A DNA stretch of 35,413 nt from Actinomycetes bacterium (GCA_023436775.1 JAEZHW010000009.1:1-35413); one strand, 5' to 3'. Counted from the stretch's first letter, positions 1 to 7,370 are shown. The notes: generated from the sequence alone by a model not told the origin. A program made the numbers and translations.

Positions 1-344
1 ATCTTGGCCAGCTTCTTCGCGACCTCGGTGCTCAGGCCCTCCTTGATGGACCCGACGAGGCGGTACTCCTTGCCCGAGGGCTGCGGCTCGTTCTCGCCGG
101 TGTCCAGCGCCTTGAGGGAGATCCCGCGCTTGTTGAGCTTGGTCTGGAACACGTCGAGCACGGCCAGGACCCGCTCGGCGGAGTTGGCGACCATGAGCAC
201 GTTCTCGCCGCTCCACGAGATGGACGCGCCGACGCCCTTGAAGTCGTAGCGCTGCGCGATCTCCTTGGCCGCCTGGTTGAGGGCGTTGTCGACCTCCTGG
301 TGGTCCACCTTGCTCACGACGTCGAACGACGACTCGCCGGCCAT
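1..344 (-). CDS. yajQ: YajQ family nucleotide-binding protein (5' part only)
   Basis: The reading frame runs from ATG at 344 leftward off the window edge, so about 114 N-terminal residues are present and the 3' end is missing. The N-terminus (MAGESSFDVVSKVDHQEVDN) and the segment RYDFKGVGASISW are typical of the YajQ/DUF520 family, small cytoplasmic proteins with two ferredoxin-like folds. Some members bind cyclic di-GMP or nucleic acid; the role here is not deducible. A strong ribosome binding site (GAGGGAGGG, about 6 nt before ATG) supports the start. A GC-rich hairpin lies in the leader at 362-382. The gene diverges from the tRNA cluster. Family assignment is firm, function is not. Confidence 0.88.
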   Translation of the reverse strand, partial: MAGESSFDVVSKVDHQEVDNALNQAAKEIAQRYDFKGVGASISWSGENVLMVANSAERVLAVLDVFQTKLNKRGISLKALDTGENEPQPSGKEYRLVGSIKEGLSTEVAKKLAK

Positions 345-361
345 GTGCGTCCCTCCCTCGT

Positions 362-382
362 GGACCCTCGTTCGGAGGGTCC
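362..382 (-). promoter_or_regulatory. Hairpin in the yajQ leader
   Basis: Perfect 8-bp arms GGACCCTC and GAGGGTCC around a 5-nt loop, ending about 18 nt before the yajQ start codon. On the other strand it lies just upstream of a possible -10 box for tRNA-Tyr (TATCCT, 395-400). No role is established. Confidence 0.4.
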
Positions 383-426
383 GTGCTCCGCTGCTATCCT
401 TCCATCCGCACCTCTCGGGGTGCCCC

Positions 427-508
427 GGCGGGTTACCCGAGTGGCCAAAGGGGGCTGACTGTAAATCAGCTGGCACTGCCTACGGGAGTTCGAATCTCTC
501 ACCCGCCA
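427..508 (+). tRNA. tRNA-Tyr (GTA)
   Basis: The cloverleaf has acceptor arms GGCGGGT (427-433) and ACCCGCC (501-507), discriminator A508, T-loop TTCGAAT, and a long variable arm as expected for bacterial tRNA-Tyr. Anticodon GTA is at 461-463. CCA is not encoded. The 82-nt length is normal for a class II tRNA. Confidence 0.95.
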
Positions 509-513
509 CGGTG

Positions 514-551
514 AACGGGGCGTCTCTCCTGACCAGGAGGGGCGCCCCGTT
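514..551 (+). terminator. Hairpin terminator after tRNA-Tyr
   Basis: Outer stem AACGGGGCG/CGCCCCGTT is perfect over 9 bp (514-522 with 543-551), with an inner CTCCT/AGGAG extension and a short T run (TTT). It starts 6 nt after the mature tRNA-Tyr. Confidence 0.7.
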
Positions 552-619
552 TCGTCGTTCTCGGGAAGCGGTCGGCGATTTCGTGGGCCCCGCGACGCTC
601 CTGTACGCTGATCCGCGCC

Positions 620-692
620 GCCCCGATAGCTCAGTCGGCAGAGCGTCTCCATGGTAAGGAGAAGGTCAAGGGTTCGATTCCCTTTCGGGGCT
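620..692 (+). tRNA. tRNA-Thr (GGT)
   Basis: Acceptor GCCCCGA (620-626) pairs with TCGGGGC (685-691); discriminator T692. The anticodon stem TCTCC/GGAGA encloses loop ATGGTAA with anticodon GGT at 653-655. T-loop TTCGATT is canonical. CCA is not encoded. The 67 nt to tRNA-Met hold nothing I recognise. Confidence 0.95.
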
Positions 693-759
693 CTGAACTG
701 GTCATTTGGTCAAGTCGTTGTCAAATTGCGGTCAACGACGAAGGTCAGCGGCCGGTCGC

Positions 760-833
760 GGCGGGGTAGCTCAGTCGGTGAGAGCGCACGACTCATAATC
801 GTGAGGTCGCGGGTTCGAGTCCCGCTCCTGCTA
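760..833 (+). tRNA. tRNA-Met (CAT)
   Basis: Acceptor GGCGGGG (760-766) pairs with TCCTGCT (826-832) using several G:U pairs; discriminator A833. Anticodon stem CACGA/TCGTG encloses loop CTCATAA with anticodon CAT at 794-796. The paired first acceptor position and D-arm suggest the elongator form. tRNA-Ile2 with a modified CAT anticodon cannot be strictly excluded, but the Thr-Met order is the usual actinobacterial arrangement. Confidence 0.92.
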
Positions 834-840
834 CATACCG

Positions 841-870
841 AAAACGCCTCCGCTTACGCGGGGGCGTTTT
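841..870 (+). terminator. Intrinsic terminator after tRNA-Met
   Basis: A 13-bp stem (841-853 with 858-870, one G:T pair) encloses loop TTAC and ends in GCGTTTT. The A run on the 5' side makes it plausible in both directions. Confidence 0.85.
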
Positions 871-906
871 GCGTTGTGGGTCTACAGCGCCACCGATAAT
901 CTCCAC

Positions 907-912
907 TAGCAT
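907..912 (+). promoter_or_regulatory. -10 box, probable leaderless promoter
   Basis: TAGCAT lies 6 nt before the ATG at 919, which has no purine-rich ribosome binding site. This spacing puts the transcription start at the start codon. A second -10-like GATAAT lies at 894-899. Confidence 0.45.
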
Positions 913-918
913 TTCTGC

Positions 919-1593
919 ATGGGGGTTAATGTAACTTCGGGCTTGTACACAATTCTCGTCCGTAGTCAGCACTACGACCGGATCAGTGAAGATGCACACA
1001 CTCAAGGGCTGTGTGACTCTTGCGGTGGGACACAGATGTTCCGGGTGGCATACGTAGACGAGTATGTTGATCCCGCTGGTCGCGAGTGGTTGCGCTGTGT
1101 TGGCTGTGGCCGAGCAAGTGTGAGAAATGGCTCGGTCCAGAGTCCGGCGCCAATGCCATTGAACGAGCCGGAGCATCTGCCCGGGGATGTGCAAAGGACA
1201 TGGGTCGAAGTGCGAGGCTGCCTCGCCATCGGGGCGACCACGGCTGCCGTGATGCTTTGTCGGAAATTGCTGCTGCATATGGCGGTCCAGTCGGGACTCC
1301 CAGCCAAAAACGCAAAGGAAAGATCACCTTCTTTCGAGGAATGTGTCTTGCATCTGCAAACTGAGGGAGTTGTTACCAAAGCGATGCAGCCTTGGGTAGA
1401 CAGGATCAGAGTTGTTGGCAACGAGGCCAACCATGAGTTGACTCAGTTGACCCCTGAAGCCGCAATGGATATTGCTCAATTCACCCTCCAGCTTCTTAGG
1501 CTCAAGTTCGAGCTCAGTGCGATGGCGGTTCAATCGTCGCCGGAAGACGCCATAGGGATGGCAGCAGATCGCGGGGAGGGCTTCGTTCTGTAG
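919..1593 (+). CDS. DUF4145 domain protein with an N-terminal zinc-binding knuckle
   Basis: The 224-residue product has two CxxC pairs (C32/C35 and C60/C63) that look like a zinc ribbon. An alpha-helical C-terminal region follows, with the DUF4145-type pattern: an Ala/Arg-rich helix around 'MLCRKLLLHMA' and a later 'VGNEANHE' motif. DUF4145 proteins occur alone or inside restriction and other defence proteins; their biochemical role is not established. The gene is visibly poorer in G+C and uses more A/T-ending codons than its neighbours. It sits just after tRNA-Met where rpmG is commonly found, suggesting horizontal acquisition. No integrase or duplicated tRNA end is seen. The family call is moderately sure, function unknown. 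Confidence 0.75.
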   Translation: MGVNVTSGLYTILVRSQHYDRISEDAHTQGLCDSCGGTQMFRVAYVDEYVDPAGREWLRCVGCGRASVRNGSVQSPAPMPLNEPEHLPGDVQRTWVEVRGCLAIGATTAAVMLCRKLLLHMAVQSGLPAKNAKERSPSFEECVLHLQTEGVVTKAMQPWVDRIRVVGNEANHELTQLTPEAAMDIAQFTLQLLRLKFELSAMAVQSSPEDAIGMAADRGEGFVL

Positions 1594-1595
1594 GC

Positions 1596-1633
1596 CTTCG
1601 TCCGTGAGTCAAGCCCAGACTCACGCGTCGAAG
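1596..1633 (+). terminator. Imperfect hairpin after the DUF4145 gene
   Basis: Stem CGTGAGTC/GACTCACG (core 1603-1625) is extended by CTTCG/CGAAG (1596-1600 and 1629-1633) around a small internal loop; the loop is AAGCCCA. There is no clear T run, so termination is a guess from position and structure. Confidence 0.5.
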
Positions 1634-1884
1634 GGCCGAACAACGTGAGCCGATTCGCTGCGGTCCTGCGGCGGCGGCTATGAAACAGAAAGAGCCTGGT
1701 GGCGCATGCGTCCAACAGACTCTTTCGAAGCACGATGAGGGACCTTGTCCTCACCTTTTGCATCTGAGGATACAACAGAATGGGCCGCCGAGACCGGGAA
1801 TATCAGTTGTCCACAGCAACCCCGTCTAGGGTGGTGGGGGACGGGCGGTTGAGCTCGGACGTCGGTGCGTGAAGGAGGCAGGCG
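1634..1884 (+). other. Intergenic stretch upstream of copC
   Basis: No convincing gene. It contains a weak 50-codon open frame from 1680 without a ribosome binding site. It also has an imperfect TTGTCCTCA...TGAGGATACAA inverted repeat near 1744-1775 and a -10-like TAGGGT at 1827-1832, about 45 nt upstream of the copC ribosome binding site. The lower G+C of the DUF4145 gene continues to about 1800, so the foreign segment may end there. Confidence 0.4.
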
Positions 1885-2487
1885 GTGCAGGGCATGCGCG
1901 TCGCAGGTGTGCAGCGGTTGAAGGTCTGGGCGGGGGTTGCGGCAGCGCTGACGCTGGCCGTGGCGCTGCTGGCGCAGGCATCGCCGGCGATGGCGCACGA
2001 CCGACTGGTGGACGCCTCGCCGTCGAAGAATTCGGTGCACGATGTCATCCCCGCTGACATCACGCTGAGTTTCTCGGCGACCCCGTCGAACCTGGGGCTG
2101 GCGATTAAGGTCACCGGCCCGGACGGGGCCGAGTACGCCGCCGGCGAGCCGATCCTGGACGGCACCACCGTACGCCAGCCGCTGAACGCCGAGGCGCCGG
2201 CCGGCGACTACCGCGTCGACTGGCGCGTAGTCTCGAGCGACGGACATCCGATCTCGGGCACCATCGACTTCACCGTCGAGACCAGCACGCTGCCGGTCGC
2301 GCCCGATCCGGAACCGGCCGAACCGGCTGATCCGGTGGCGCCGGAAACCCCGCCCACGCCCGAACAGTCCGGCCCCGAGCCCTGGCTCATCGTCCTGGTC
2401 GCCGTCGCAGGCCTGGCCGCCATCGCGGGCCTGATTGCTATGCAGTCCCGCCGCCGCCAGATCCTGGGTGACGACCCCAAGCCATAA
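1885..2487 (+). CDS. copC: CopC-like copper-binding protein with C-terminal membrane anchor
   Basis: Predicted exported protein of 200 residues. A signal peptide (about 1-37, ending SPAMA) precedes His38, which would be the first mature residue; an N-terminal His is the known Cu(II) ligand of CopC proteins. The CopC beta-sandwich follows, ending with DGHPISG (His121), the second typical ligand site. A Pro/Glu-rich linker (about 140-165) leads to one transmembrane helix and a positively charged tail, so the domain is tethered outside the membrane as in YcnJ/CopC-like proteins of Gram-positives. GTG at 1885 is chosen because AAGGAGG ends 6 nt before it. No CopD-like partner lies nearby. It may buffer periplasmic-side copper; the exact role is inferred. 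Confidence 0.85.
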   Translation: MQGMRVAGVQRLKVWAGVAAALTLAVALLAQASPAMAHDRLVDASPSKNSVHDVIPADITLSFSATPSNLGLAIKVTGPDGAEYAAGEPILDGTTVRQPLNAEAPAGDYRVDWRVVSSDGHPISGTIDFTVETSTLPVAPDPEPAEPADPVAPETPPTPEQSGPEPWLIVLVAVAGLAAIAGLIAMQSRRRQILGDDPKP

Positions 2488-2588
2488 CAGGCCTGCCACG
2501 AGGCGAGAAAACGCCGCAAACGCATTCGTGCGGCCCAGGGTGGCCACTACGCTGGAATCGTTCGAGGTTCCACGGAAAGGGCCCACTC

Positions 2589-3257
2589 ATGCTCGAAGAA
2601 CTCCTCAAGCAGCTCCCCATCGGCGATATCGCCAAGCAGGTGGGCGCTACCAAGCCGCAGACCAAGACTGCAGTTGAGGCCGCGCTGCCGGCCCTGCTCG
2701 GCGGTATGGTCGCGAACGTCCAGAACGGCGGCGGCGCCTCGCTGCTGGAGGCACTGCAGCAGCACGGCTCGAGCCTGTTCGACGGTGGCGTCAACGTGGC
2801 CGACGTGGACACCGCGGACGGCGAGAAGATCGTCAAGAACGTGTTCGGTAAGGAGAAGGACGCCGTCGTTGCCAAGCTCGGCGGCACCGGTGGTGGCGTC
2901 GACCTCGGCGACCTGATCGGCAAGGTGATGCCGATCCTCGCCCCGATCGTGCTCTCCTTCCTGGCCGCCAAGCTGTTCGGCGGCGGCAACCAGACCATCG
3001 CGCCGAAGCAGAACGATAACGCCGGCGGCTTCGACCTGGGCGGTCTGCTCGGCGGTCTGCTCGGCGGCGGTAACCAGCAGCAGTCCTCCGGCGGCGGCTT
3101 CGACATCGGCGGCCTGCTCGGCGGTCTGCTCGGCGGCGGCAACAGCGCCCCGGCGACCACCAGCAAGAGCAAGAAGAAGGTCCAGGAGCCGTCCGGCGGC
3201 CTCGACCTCGATCTGGGCGGTCTGCTCGGCGGTCTGCTCGGCGGCGGCAAGAAGTAA
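2589..3257 (+). CDS. DUF937 family protein with glycine/leucine repeats
   Basis: The 222-residue product matches DUF937 (YidB-like) proteins: the N-terminus MLEELLKQLPIGDIAKQVG and the ALPALLGGM motif are typical. Around 115-130 lies a hydrophobic stretch (VMPILAPIVLSFLAAKLF). The C-terminal half has three copies of GGLLGGLLGGG separated by polar linkers (one rich in Gln/Ser, one Lys-rich), ending LLGGGKK. No signal peptide is seen, so it is probably cytoplasmic. The repeats may mediate self-association, but this is inference. ATG 2589 follows GGAAAGGG. A TACGCT box about 35 nt upstream may be its promoter. The ending is nearly the same as that of the sigma-factor fusion at 12851. Confidence 0.75.
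   Translation: MLEELLKQLPIGDIAKQVGATKPQTKTAVEAALPALLGGMVANVQNGGGASLLEALQQHGSSLFDGGVNVADVDTADGEKIVKNVFGKEKDAVVAKLGGTGGGVDLGDLIGKVMPILAPIVLSFLAAKLFGGGNQTIAPKQNDNAGGFDLGGLLGGLLGGGNQQQSSGGGFDIGGLLGGLLGGGNSAPATTSKSKKKVQEPSGGLDLDLGGLLGGLLGGGKK
3039..3247 (+). repeat. Three coding copies of a GGLLGGLLGGG repeat
   Basis: Near-identical roughly 30-nt units lie at 3039-3070, 3111-3139 and 3216-3247, all in frame in the DUF937 gene. They are protein repeats rather than a mobile or CRISPR repeat. Confidence 0.8.
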
Positions 3258-3279
3258 CCACCCCAACGGCACAGCGTGA

Positions 3280-3309
3280 GGCCGGGAGCGCAGCGATGCG
3301 CCCCCGGCC
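3280..3309 (+). terminator. GC-rich hairpin after the DUF937 gene
   Basis: Arms GGCCGGG (3280-3286) and CCCGGCC (3303-3309), with an inner GCGC/GCGC pair. No T run follows beyond TT. Confidence 0.55.
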
Positions 3310-3359
3310 CTTGCATTCCACAAGTCCTGACAACCGCTGCCCGCGCCAAGCCCCGCCGC

Positions 3360-3365
3360 TAGACT
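3360..3365 (+). promoter_or_regulatory. -10 box of a probable leaderless promoter
   Basis: TAGACT ends 7 nt before the GTG at 3373, and no ribosome binding site precedes that codon. The spacing predicts a transcript beginning at the start codon. Confidence 0.6.
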
Positions 3366-3372
3366 AGGGCGC

Positions 3373-3822
3373 GTGCCAGTCAATCCCGAGCTTCCCGGCC
3401 GCACGTTGCCGCCGGCACCCGCCTACCTTGTCGGCCGCGAGAAGGTGCGCGAATTCGCCCGCGCCGTCCTGGCCGAGAACCCGCTGCACCACGACGTCGA
3501 CGCGGCCCAGGCCGCCGGTTACGCCGACGTGGTTGCCCCGCCGACCTTCGCCGTCGTGGTCCAGGAAGGCGCCCTCGCCCAGTTGCTCGCTGAGCCCGAC
3601 GCTGGTATCGACTTCAGCCGCGTCGTGCACGGTGACCAGCGCTTCCGCTTCAGCCGCGCCATCGTGGCCGGCGACCTGCTCACCGCCCAACTCACCGTGG
3701 TGTCGGTGAAGTCGCTCGGTGGGCACTCCATGGTCACCGCCGACACGGTCGTGACCGACGCTGACGGCGAGCACGTGGTCACTGCCACCTCCACGCTGGT
3801 TGTTCGAGGGGACGACGAATGA
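3373..3822 (+). CDS. MaoC/FAS1-type dehydratase subunit (HadA-like)
   Basis: The 149-residue product belongs to the MaoC N-terminal dehydratase family (hot-dog fold), matching the small actinobacterial proteins upstream of a MaoC partner. Segments such as FARAVLAENPLHHD, VAPPTFAVVVQ and VVHGDQRFRFSRAIVAGD are characteristic. In mycobacteria the equivalent HadA pairs with HadB as the beta-hydroxyacyl-ACP dehydratase of fatty-acid or mycolate synthesis. In bacteria without mycolates the substrate is not settled. It lacks the full hydratase motif, which lies in the next gene. GTG 3373 is supported by the leaderless promoter. The stop overlaps the next start (ATGA), so the two are translationally coupled. 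Confidence 0.85.
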   Translation: MPVNPELPGRTLPPAPAYLVGREKVREFARAVLAENPLHHDVDAAQAAGYADVVAPPTFAVVVQEGALAQLLAEPDAGIDFSRVVHGDQRFRFSRAIVAGDLLTAQLTVVSVKSLGGHSMVTADTVVTDADGEHVVTATSTLVVRGDDE

Positions 3823-4247
3823 GCACGCCAGACTTCGGAGCACTCACCGTCGGCCAGGTCGTGGCCGAACGCACCGTGCACGTCGACCGCGGCAACCTGG
3901 TCCGTTACGCGGGCGCCAGCGGCGACTTCAACCCGATCCACTACCGCGACGACGTGGCCGCCTCGGTCGGCCTGCCGGGTGTGCTCGCCCACGGCATGCT
4001 CACCATGGGTGTCGCGGTGCAGCCGGTGGTCGACTGGGTCGGCGACGCCGGCCGTATCTTCGACTATCAGGTGCGATTCACCCGCCCGGTCGTGGTGGAC
4101 CCGCAGCAGGGCGCTGACCTGCTGATCGCCGCCAAGGTGGGCGCCATCGATGAGCAGGCCCAGACGGCCCGCATCGACTTGGACGTGCGCTTCGAGGGGG
4201 ACACCGTCCTGGGCAAGGCCCAGGTCCAAGTTCGTTTCGCTGCCTAG
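3819..4247 (+). CDS. MaoC family dehydratase subunit (HadB-like)
   Basis: The 142-residue hot-dog protein has the R-hydratase signature GDFNPIHYRDDVA (about 31-43), which carries the catalytic Asp and His, followed by LPGVLAHGMLTMG. It is expected to act as a heterodimer with the preceding subunit, dehydrating 3-hydroxyacyl-ACP or -CoA. The start at 3819 overlaps the preceding stop by 4 nt. murB starts 14 nt after its stop, consistent with one operon. The MaoC pair followed by murB is the conserved order in Streptomyces and relatives. Confidence 0.87.
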   Translation: MSTPDFGALTVGQVVAERTVHVDRGNLVRYAGASGDFNPIHYRDDVAASVGLPGVLAHGMLTMGVAVQPVVDWVGDAGRIFDYQVRFTRPVVVDPQQGADLLIAAKVGAIDEQAQTARIDLDVRFEGDTVLGKAQVQVRFAA

Positions 4248-4261
4248 TCGACCGGAGCGTA

Positions 4262-5425
4262 ATGCAGCAAGCACAGCCTGAACCCTTCGCCGCACGCACC
4301 ACGTTCGGTGTGGGCGGGGCGCCGCTGCGCTGGGTCACCATCACTGACCCGGCCACGGCGGTCGAGGCGATCCTCGACGTGTGGTCCGAGCCGGAGCCCT
4401 GGCTGATCGTCGGCGGGGGCTCGAACCTGCTGGTCGCCGATGACGGCTTCGACGGTACGGCCGTGCTGATGGCGACCCAGGGCATTGCGGTGCTGCCGAG
4501 TGCGTCGATCGCGCCCGGTGACCCGGATGATGAGCACGCCGCCGCGCAGGAGCAGGTACGACTGCGGGTACAGGCGGGTCACAACTGGGACGACCTCGTC
4601 GCCTACACCGTGGCCGAGGGCCTGTCGGGCATCGAAGCGCTGTCCGGGATCCCGGGCACAGTCGGCGCGGCCCCGATGCAGAACATTGGCGCCTACGGTC
4701 AGGAAGTCGCCTCCGCGCTCGAGTCGGTCACGTTCCTCGACTTCGAGACCGGGGAAGTGCAGACGCTGGGGGTTGGCGAGCTCGGCCTCGGCTACCGCGA
4801 CTCGATCTTCAAGCGCGGCCGCCTTGGGGTGATCCTCGACGTCACCTTCGTGCTGCAGCGCTCGCCGCAGGCGCAGCCGATCGGCTACGCGCAACTGGCA
4901 CAGTCCCTTGGTGTGCACGTCGGTGACCGAGTGCCCGCCGATGAGGTACGCGCGGCCGTGCTGGAACTGCGCGCCTCCAAGGGGATGGTCTTCGACCCCG
5001 CCGACCCGGACTCGCGCAGCGCCGGTTCGTTCTTTGTGAACCCGATCGTCAGCGAGGCCTTCGCCCGCACCCTGCCCGCCGACGCGCCGCGCTGGGCGAC
5101 CGGCCCGCAGCCGAGCGAGCGGGTCATTCCGCTCTCGCCGGAGGGCTGGCCGATGGCTGACCCGAACCAGGTGCCGCAGCGCCCGCAGCCGCGCGTCAAG
5201 CTCAGCGCCGCCTGGCTGATCGAACACGCCGGCATCAAGCGCGGCTACGCCCTCCCCGGCTCGAAGGCCGCGGTGTCGAGCAAGCACACGCTCGCGCTCA
5301 CGAACCGTGGCGGGGCCACCGCGGCCGAGATCGTGCAGTTGGCCAGCCTGATCCAGGCGCGAGTCTCCAGCGAGTTCGGCGTGATACTGCAGCCGGAACC
5401 CCGGTGTATCGGGCTGGAACTGTAG
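4262..5425 (+). CDS. murB: UDP-N-acetylmuramate dehydrogenase MurB
   Basis: Cytoplasmic FAD enzyme that reduces UDP-GlcNAc-enolpyruvate to UDP-MurNAc with NADPH, the second committed step of peptidoglycan precursor synthesis. Visible features: TTFGVGG near the N-terminus, the FAD-binding GGGSNLLVADDGF, and GIEALSGIPGTVGAAPMQN. The catalytic proton donor is Ser256 in AGSFFVNP, and Glu379 lies in QPEPRCIG near the end. At 387 residues it is a long actinobacterial form with an extra loop (about 262-300). It follows the MaoC pair closely and its stop lies 16 nt from that of the convergent response regulator, with no terminator in between. Confidence 0.96.
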   Translation: MQQAQPEPFAARTTFGVGGAPLRWVTITDPATAVEAILDVWSEPEPWLIVGGGSNLLVADDGFDGTAVLMATQGIAVLPSASIAPGDPDDEHAAAQEQVRLRVQAGHNWDDLVAYTVAEGLSGIEALSGIPGTVGAAPMQNIGAYGQEVASALESVTFLDFETGEVQTLGVGELGLGYRDSIFKRGRLGVILDVTFVLQRSPQAQPIGYAQLAQSLGVHVGDRVPADEVRAAVLELRASKGMVFDPADPDSRSAGSFFVNPIVSEAFARTLPADAPRWATGPQPSERVIPLSPEGWPMADPNQVPQRPQPRVKLSAAWLIEHAGIKRGYALPGSKAAVSSKHTLALTNRGGATAAEIVQLASLIQARVSSEFGVILQPEPRCIGLEL

Positions 5426-5441
5426 CGCGCGGCTCCTGCCC

Positions 5442-6107
5442 TTACTGCCCCTGCGGCATGTCGAGCACGCCAAGTTCCATCGCGCGCGTGACTGCGCGGG
5501 TGCGATCCTGCACGCCCAGCTTGGCGAAGATGCGCAGCAGGTGCGTTTTGACGGTCGCCTCGGAGACCACCAGTGAGGCGGCGATCTCGGGATTGCTCTT
5601 GCCCTCGGCCACCAGCGCCAGCACTTCGCGCTCGCGCGCGGTCAGATGCACGGCGGCCTCGGTCGGCGCAGGCCGGTGCAGTCGCTGCACCAGCATGGTC
5701 GCGATTGCGGGCGACAGGGCCGCCTCCCCGCGGGCCACGGCCCGGATCGCGGCGAGCAGCTCCTCAGCTGGTGCCGCCTTCATCAGATAGCCGCGTGCCC
5801 CGGCTTCGATCGCGCGCAGGATGGACTCGTCTGACTCAAACGTGGTCAGGATGAGGATCTTGGTGTCTGGATGCTCGGCGAGAATGGCCGCGGTCGCGGC
5901 GTCCCCGTCCATGGTGGGCATGCGCAGGTCCATCAGCACCACGTCCGGCTGATGTTCCGCGACGGCGGCCACTGCGGCGTTGCCATCGTTGACCTCACCA
6001 ATGACCTGCATGTCCGCCTCGTCGCTCAGGAGCGCGATGATGCCCGCACGCACGATCGGGTGGTCGTCGACCACGAGGATACGCAGCGGCCCTGCGGTCG
6101 CGCTCAT
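5442..6107 (-). CDS. LuxR/NarL-type response regulator
   Basis: The 221-residue product has an N-terminal receiver domain with acidic pocket D14/D15, phosphoacceptor D60 (VVLMDLRMP) and the conserved Lys in YLMKAAP. A C-terminal LuxR helix-turn-helix follows (LTAREREVLALVAEGKSN...VSEATVKTHL). It should bind DNA as a dimer when phosphorylated by the kinase encoded just upstream; the kinase stop and this start overlap as ATGA. With the ABC genes it forms a sensor-exporter unit like the LiaRS/DesKR class. A likely target is the repeat array at 9168-9250; that link is inferred. Confidence 0.93.
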   Translation of the reverse strand: MSATAGPLRILVVDDHPIVRAGIIALLSDEADMQVIGEVNDGNAAVAAVAEHQPDVVLMDLRMPTMDGDAATAAILAEHPDTKILILTTFESDESILRAIEAGARGYLMKAAPAEELLAAIRAVARGEAALSPAIATMLVQRLHRPAPTEAAVHLTAREREVLALVAEGKSNPEIAASLVVSEATVKTHLLRIFAKLGVQDRTRAVTRAMELGVLDMPQGQ

Positions 6108-7297
6108 GCCTGCACCTGCAATTCCACCAGGACCTCCGTCCCACCGGCCGCCACGGGGGAGACCGCAAACTTGCCACCGACTTGTTGCACGCGCTCGCGC
6201 ATGCCACTCAGGCCAAAGCCGCGGTCCGCCTTCGGCACCTCGCCGATGCCGCGGCCATTGTCCTGAACGGTCAACAGCACCGTGTCGTATAGGCGCACCA
6301 GGGCCAGGGTCGCACTGGTGGCCTGCGCGTGCTTCCGCACATTCGCCAGCGCCTCCTGCGCGCAGCGCAGCAACACGACTTCGCGGGCGCGATCCAAACC
6401 GAGGAACGCGTGCTCCGGCAGGTTCGTGGTGACCGCTAGGCCGGTCTCGCGGCGGAAATGGTCGGCCAGGCGCGCCAGCGCATCGATCAGGCCGTGCTCG
6501 GCCAGCCCGTCCGCGCTGGTCGCCGCCAACACCGCGCGAATCTCACCCAGCGCCGAACGCGCACCCTCCTCGATCGGGGCCAGCGTCTCGTCGGTGAGCC
6601 GCTGCTCCGCCAGGTCCCGCCGGGCCCGCTGCACCAGCAGGACCAGGCCAGCGAGGCTCTGCCCGACCGTGTCGTGCAGGTCGCGGGACAGCCGCTCACG
6701 CTCGGCCGCGGCGCCCTGCTCCGCGTGCAGCGCCACCACCTCGGCGCGGGTCTCGCTCAGTTCGGACTCGAGCCGGCCGCGGATGATGCTCTCCCGCTCA
6801 ATCCGGGCGATCCAGAGCCCCATGAAGATGCTGAAGCCGAGCGAGATCGCGGCGGTGGCGATGCTCGGGGCGACGCCCTCGGGCCCGTCGTTGTAGCCGA
6901 AGTACATGCCGATGGCGACCGAGATGGCGCCGAGGGTATTCACCACGATCGCTTCGGTCGCCCCCAGCGCGCTGGCCCAAAGGAAGGGGTAGAGCACCAC
7001 TTGCACCAGCGCCAATGGGGGGTTACTGGCAATCGCGACGCCGGGGGCCACGATGATGCCCAGCCACACCAGGTAGTTCGTTGCCACCGACCAGCGGTGC
7101 TGCGTGCTGGCCAGCAGCCAGGTCAGCAGCATCGCACCGATGGCGGCGAAGCCCGCGGTTGGCGGCAGGGCCGAGTCGAGGCTCGGGGTGAAGATGTTGA
7201 GGATCACCAGGATGATCGCGGTCAGCCCGAAGGCCAGCGTCCACCACCGGCGCTGCTGCAGCACCTCCTCGCCGCGTGCACTGGTCTGCTCGTCCAT
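6104..7297 (-). CDS. Membrane sensor histidine kinase (HisKA_3 class)
   Basis: The 397-residue product has about five or six N-terminal transmembrane helices (residues 18-170) with short loops and no large outside domain. A coiled-coil linker is followed by the HisKA_3 dimerisation motif RDLHDTVGQSL (phosphoacceptor His208). The ATPase domain shows the N box (EALANVRKHA), DNGRGIG and GFGLSGMRERV. This is the kinase type that pairs with NarL/LuxR regulators. ATG 7297 is chosen because an upstream extension would be Cys/Arg-rich and shadows the permease gene. The sensed signal is unknown; membrane or cell-wall stress is typical of relatives next to ABC exporters. Confidence 0.92.
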   Translation of the reverse strand: MDEQTSARGEEVLQQRRWWTLAFGLTAIILVILNIFTPSLDSALPPTAGFAAIGAMLLTWLLASTQHRWSVATNYLVWLGIIVAPGVAIASNPPLALVQVVLYPFLWASALGATEAIVVNTLGAISVAIGMYFGYNDGPEGVAPSIATAAISLGFSIFMGLWIARIERESIIRGRLESELSETRAEVVALHAEQGAAAERERLSRDLHDTVGQSLAGLVLLVQRARRDLAEQRLTDETLAPIEEGARSALGEIRAVLAATSADGLAEHGLIDALARLADHFRRETGLAVTTNLPEHAFLGLDRAREVVLLRCAQEALANVRKHAQATSATLALVRLYDTVLLTVQDNGRGIGEVPKADRGFGLSGMRERVQQVGGKFAVSPVAAGGTEVLVELQVQA

Positions 7298-7327
7298 AGT
7301 GTCCTCAGTATCTCGCAGATGGGTCAG

Positions 7328-7356
7328 GGCCCGGCCGTCGCGGTGACGACCGGGCC
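7328..7356 (-). terminator. Hairpin between permease and kinase genes
   Basis: GGCCCGG (7328-7334) pairs with CCGGGCC (7350-7356), with an inner CGTC/GACG. It lies in the 73-nt gap after the permease stop and before the kinase start. No T run is seen, so it may reduce rather than stop read-through. Confidence 0.45.
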
Positions 7357-7370
7357 GCTGGGGTGAATGC

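Noticed and set aside
1680..1826. Possible small protein of about 49 codons
   Set aside because: No ribosome binding site, no recognisable pattern, and it overlaps the likely copC promoter.
760..1884. Integrative element inserted at tRNA-Met
   Set aside because: No integrase, no repeated tRNA 3' end downstream, and only one atypical gene; composition alone is not enough.
4244..5473. 409-codon open frame on the minus strand
   Set aside because: Antisense to murB; Arg/Gly-rich shadow of the real gene.
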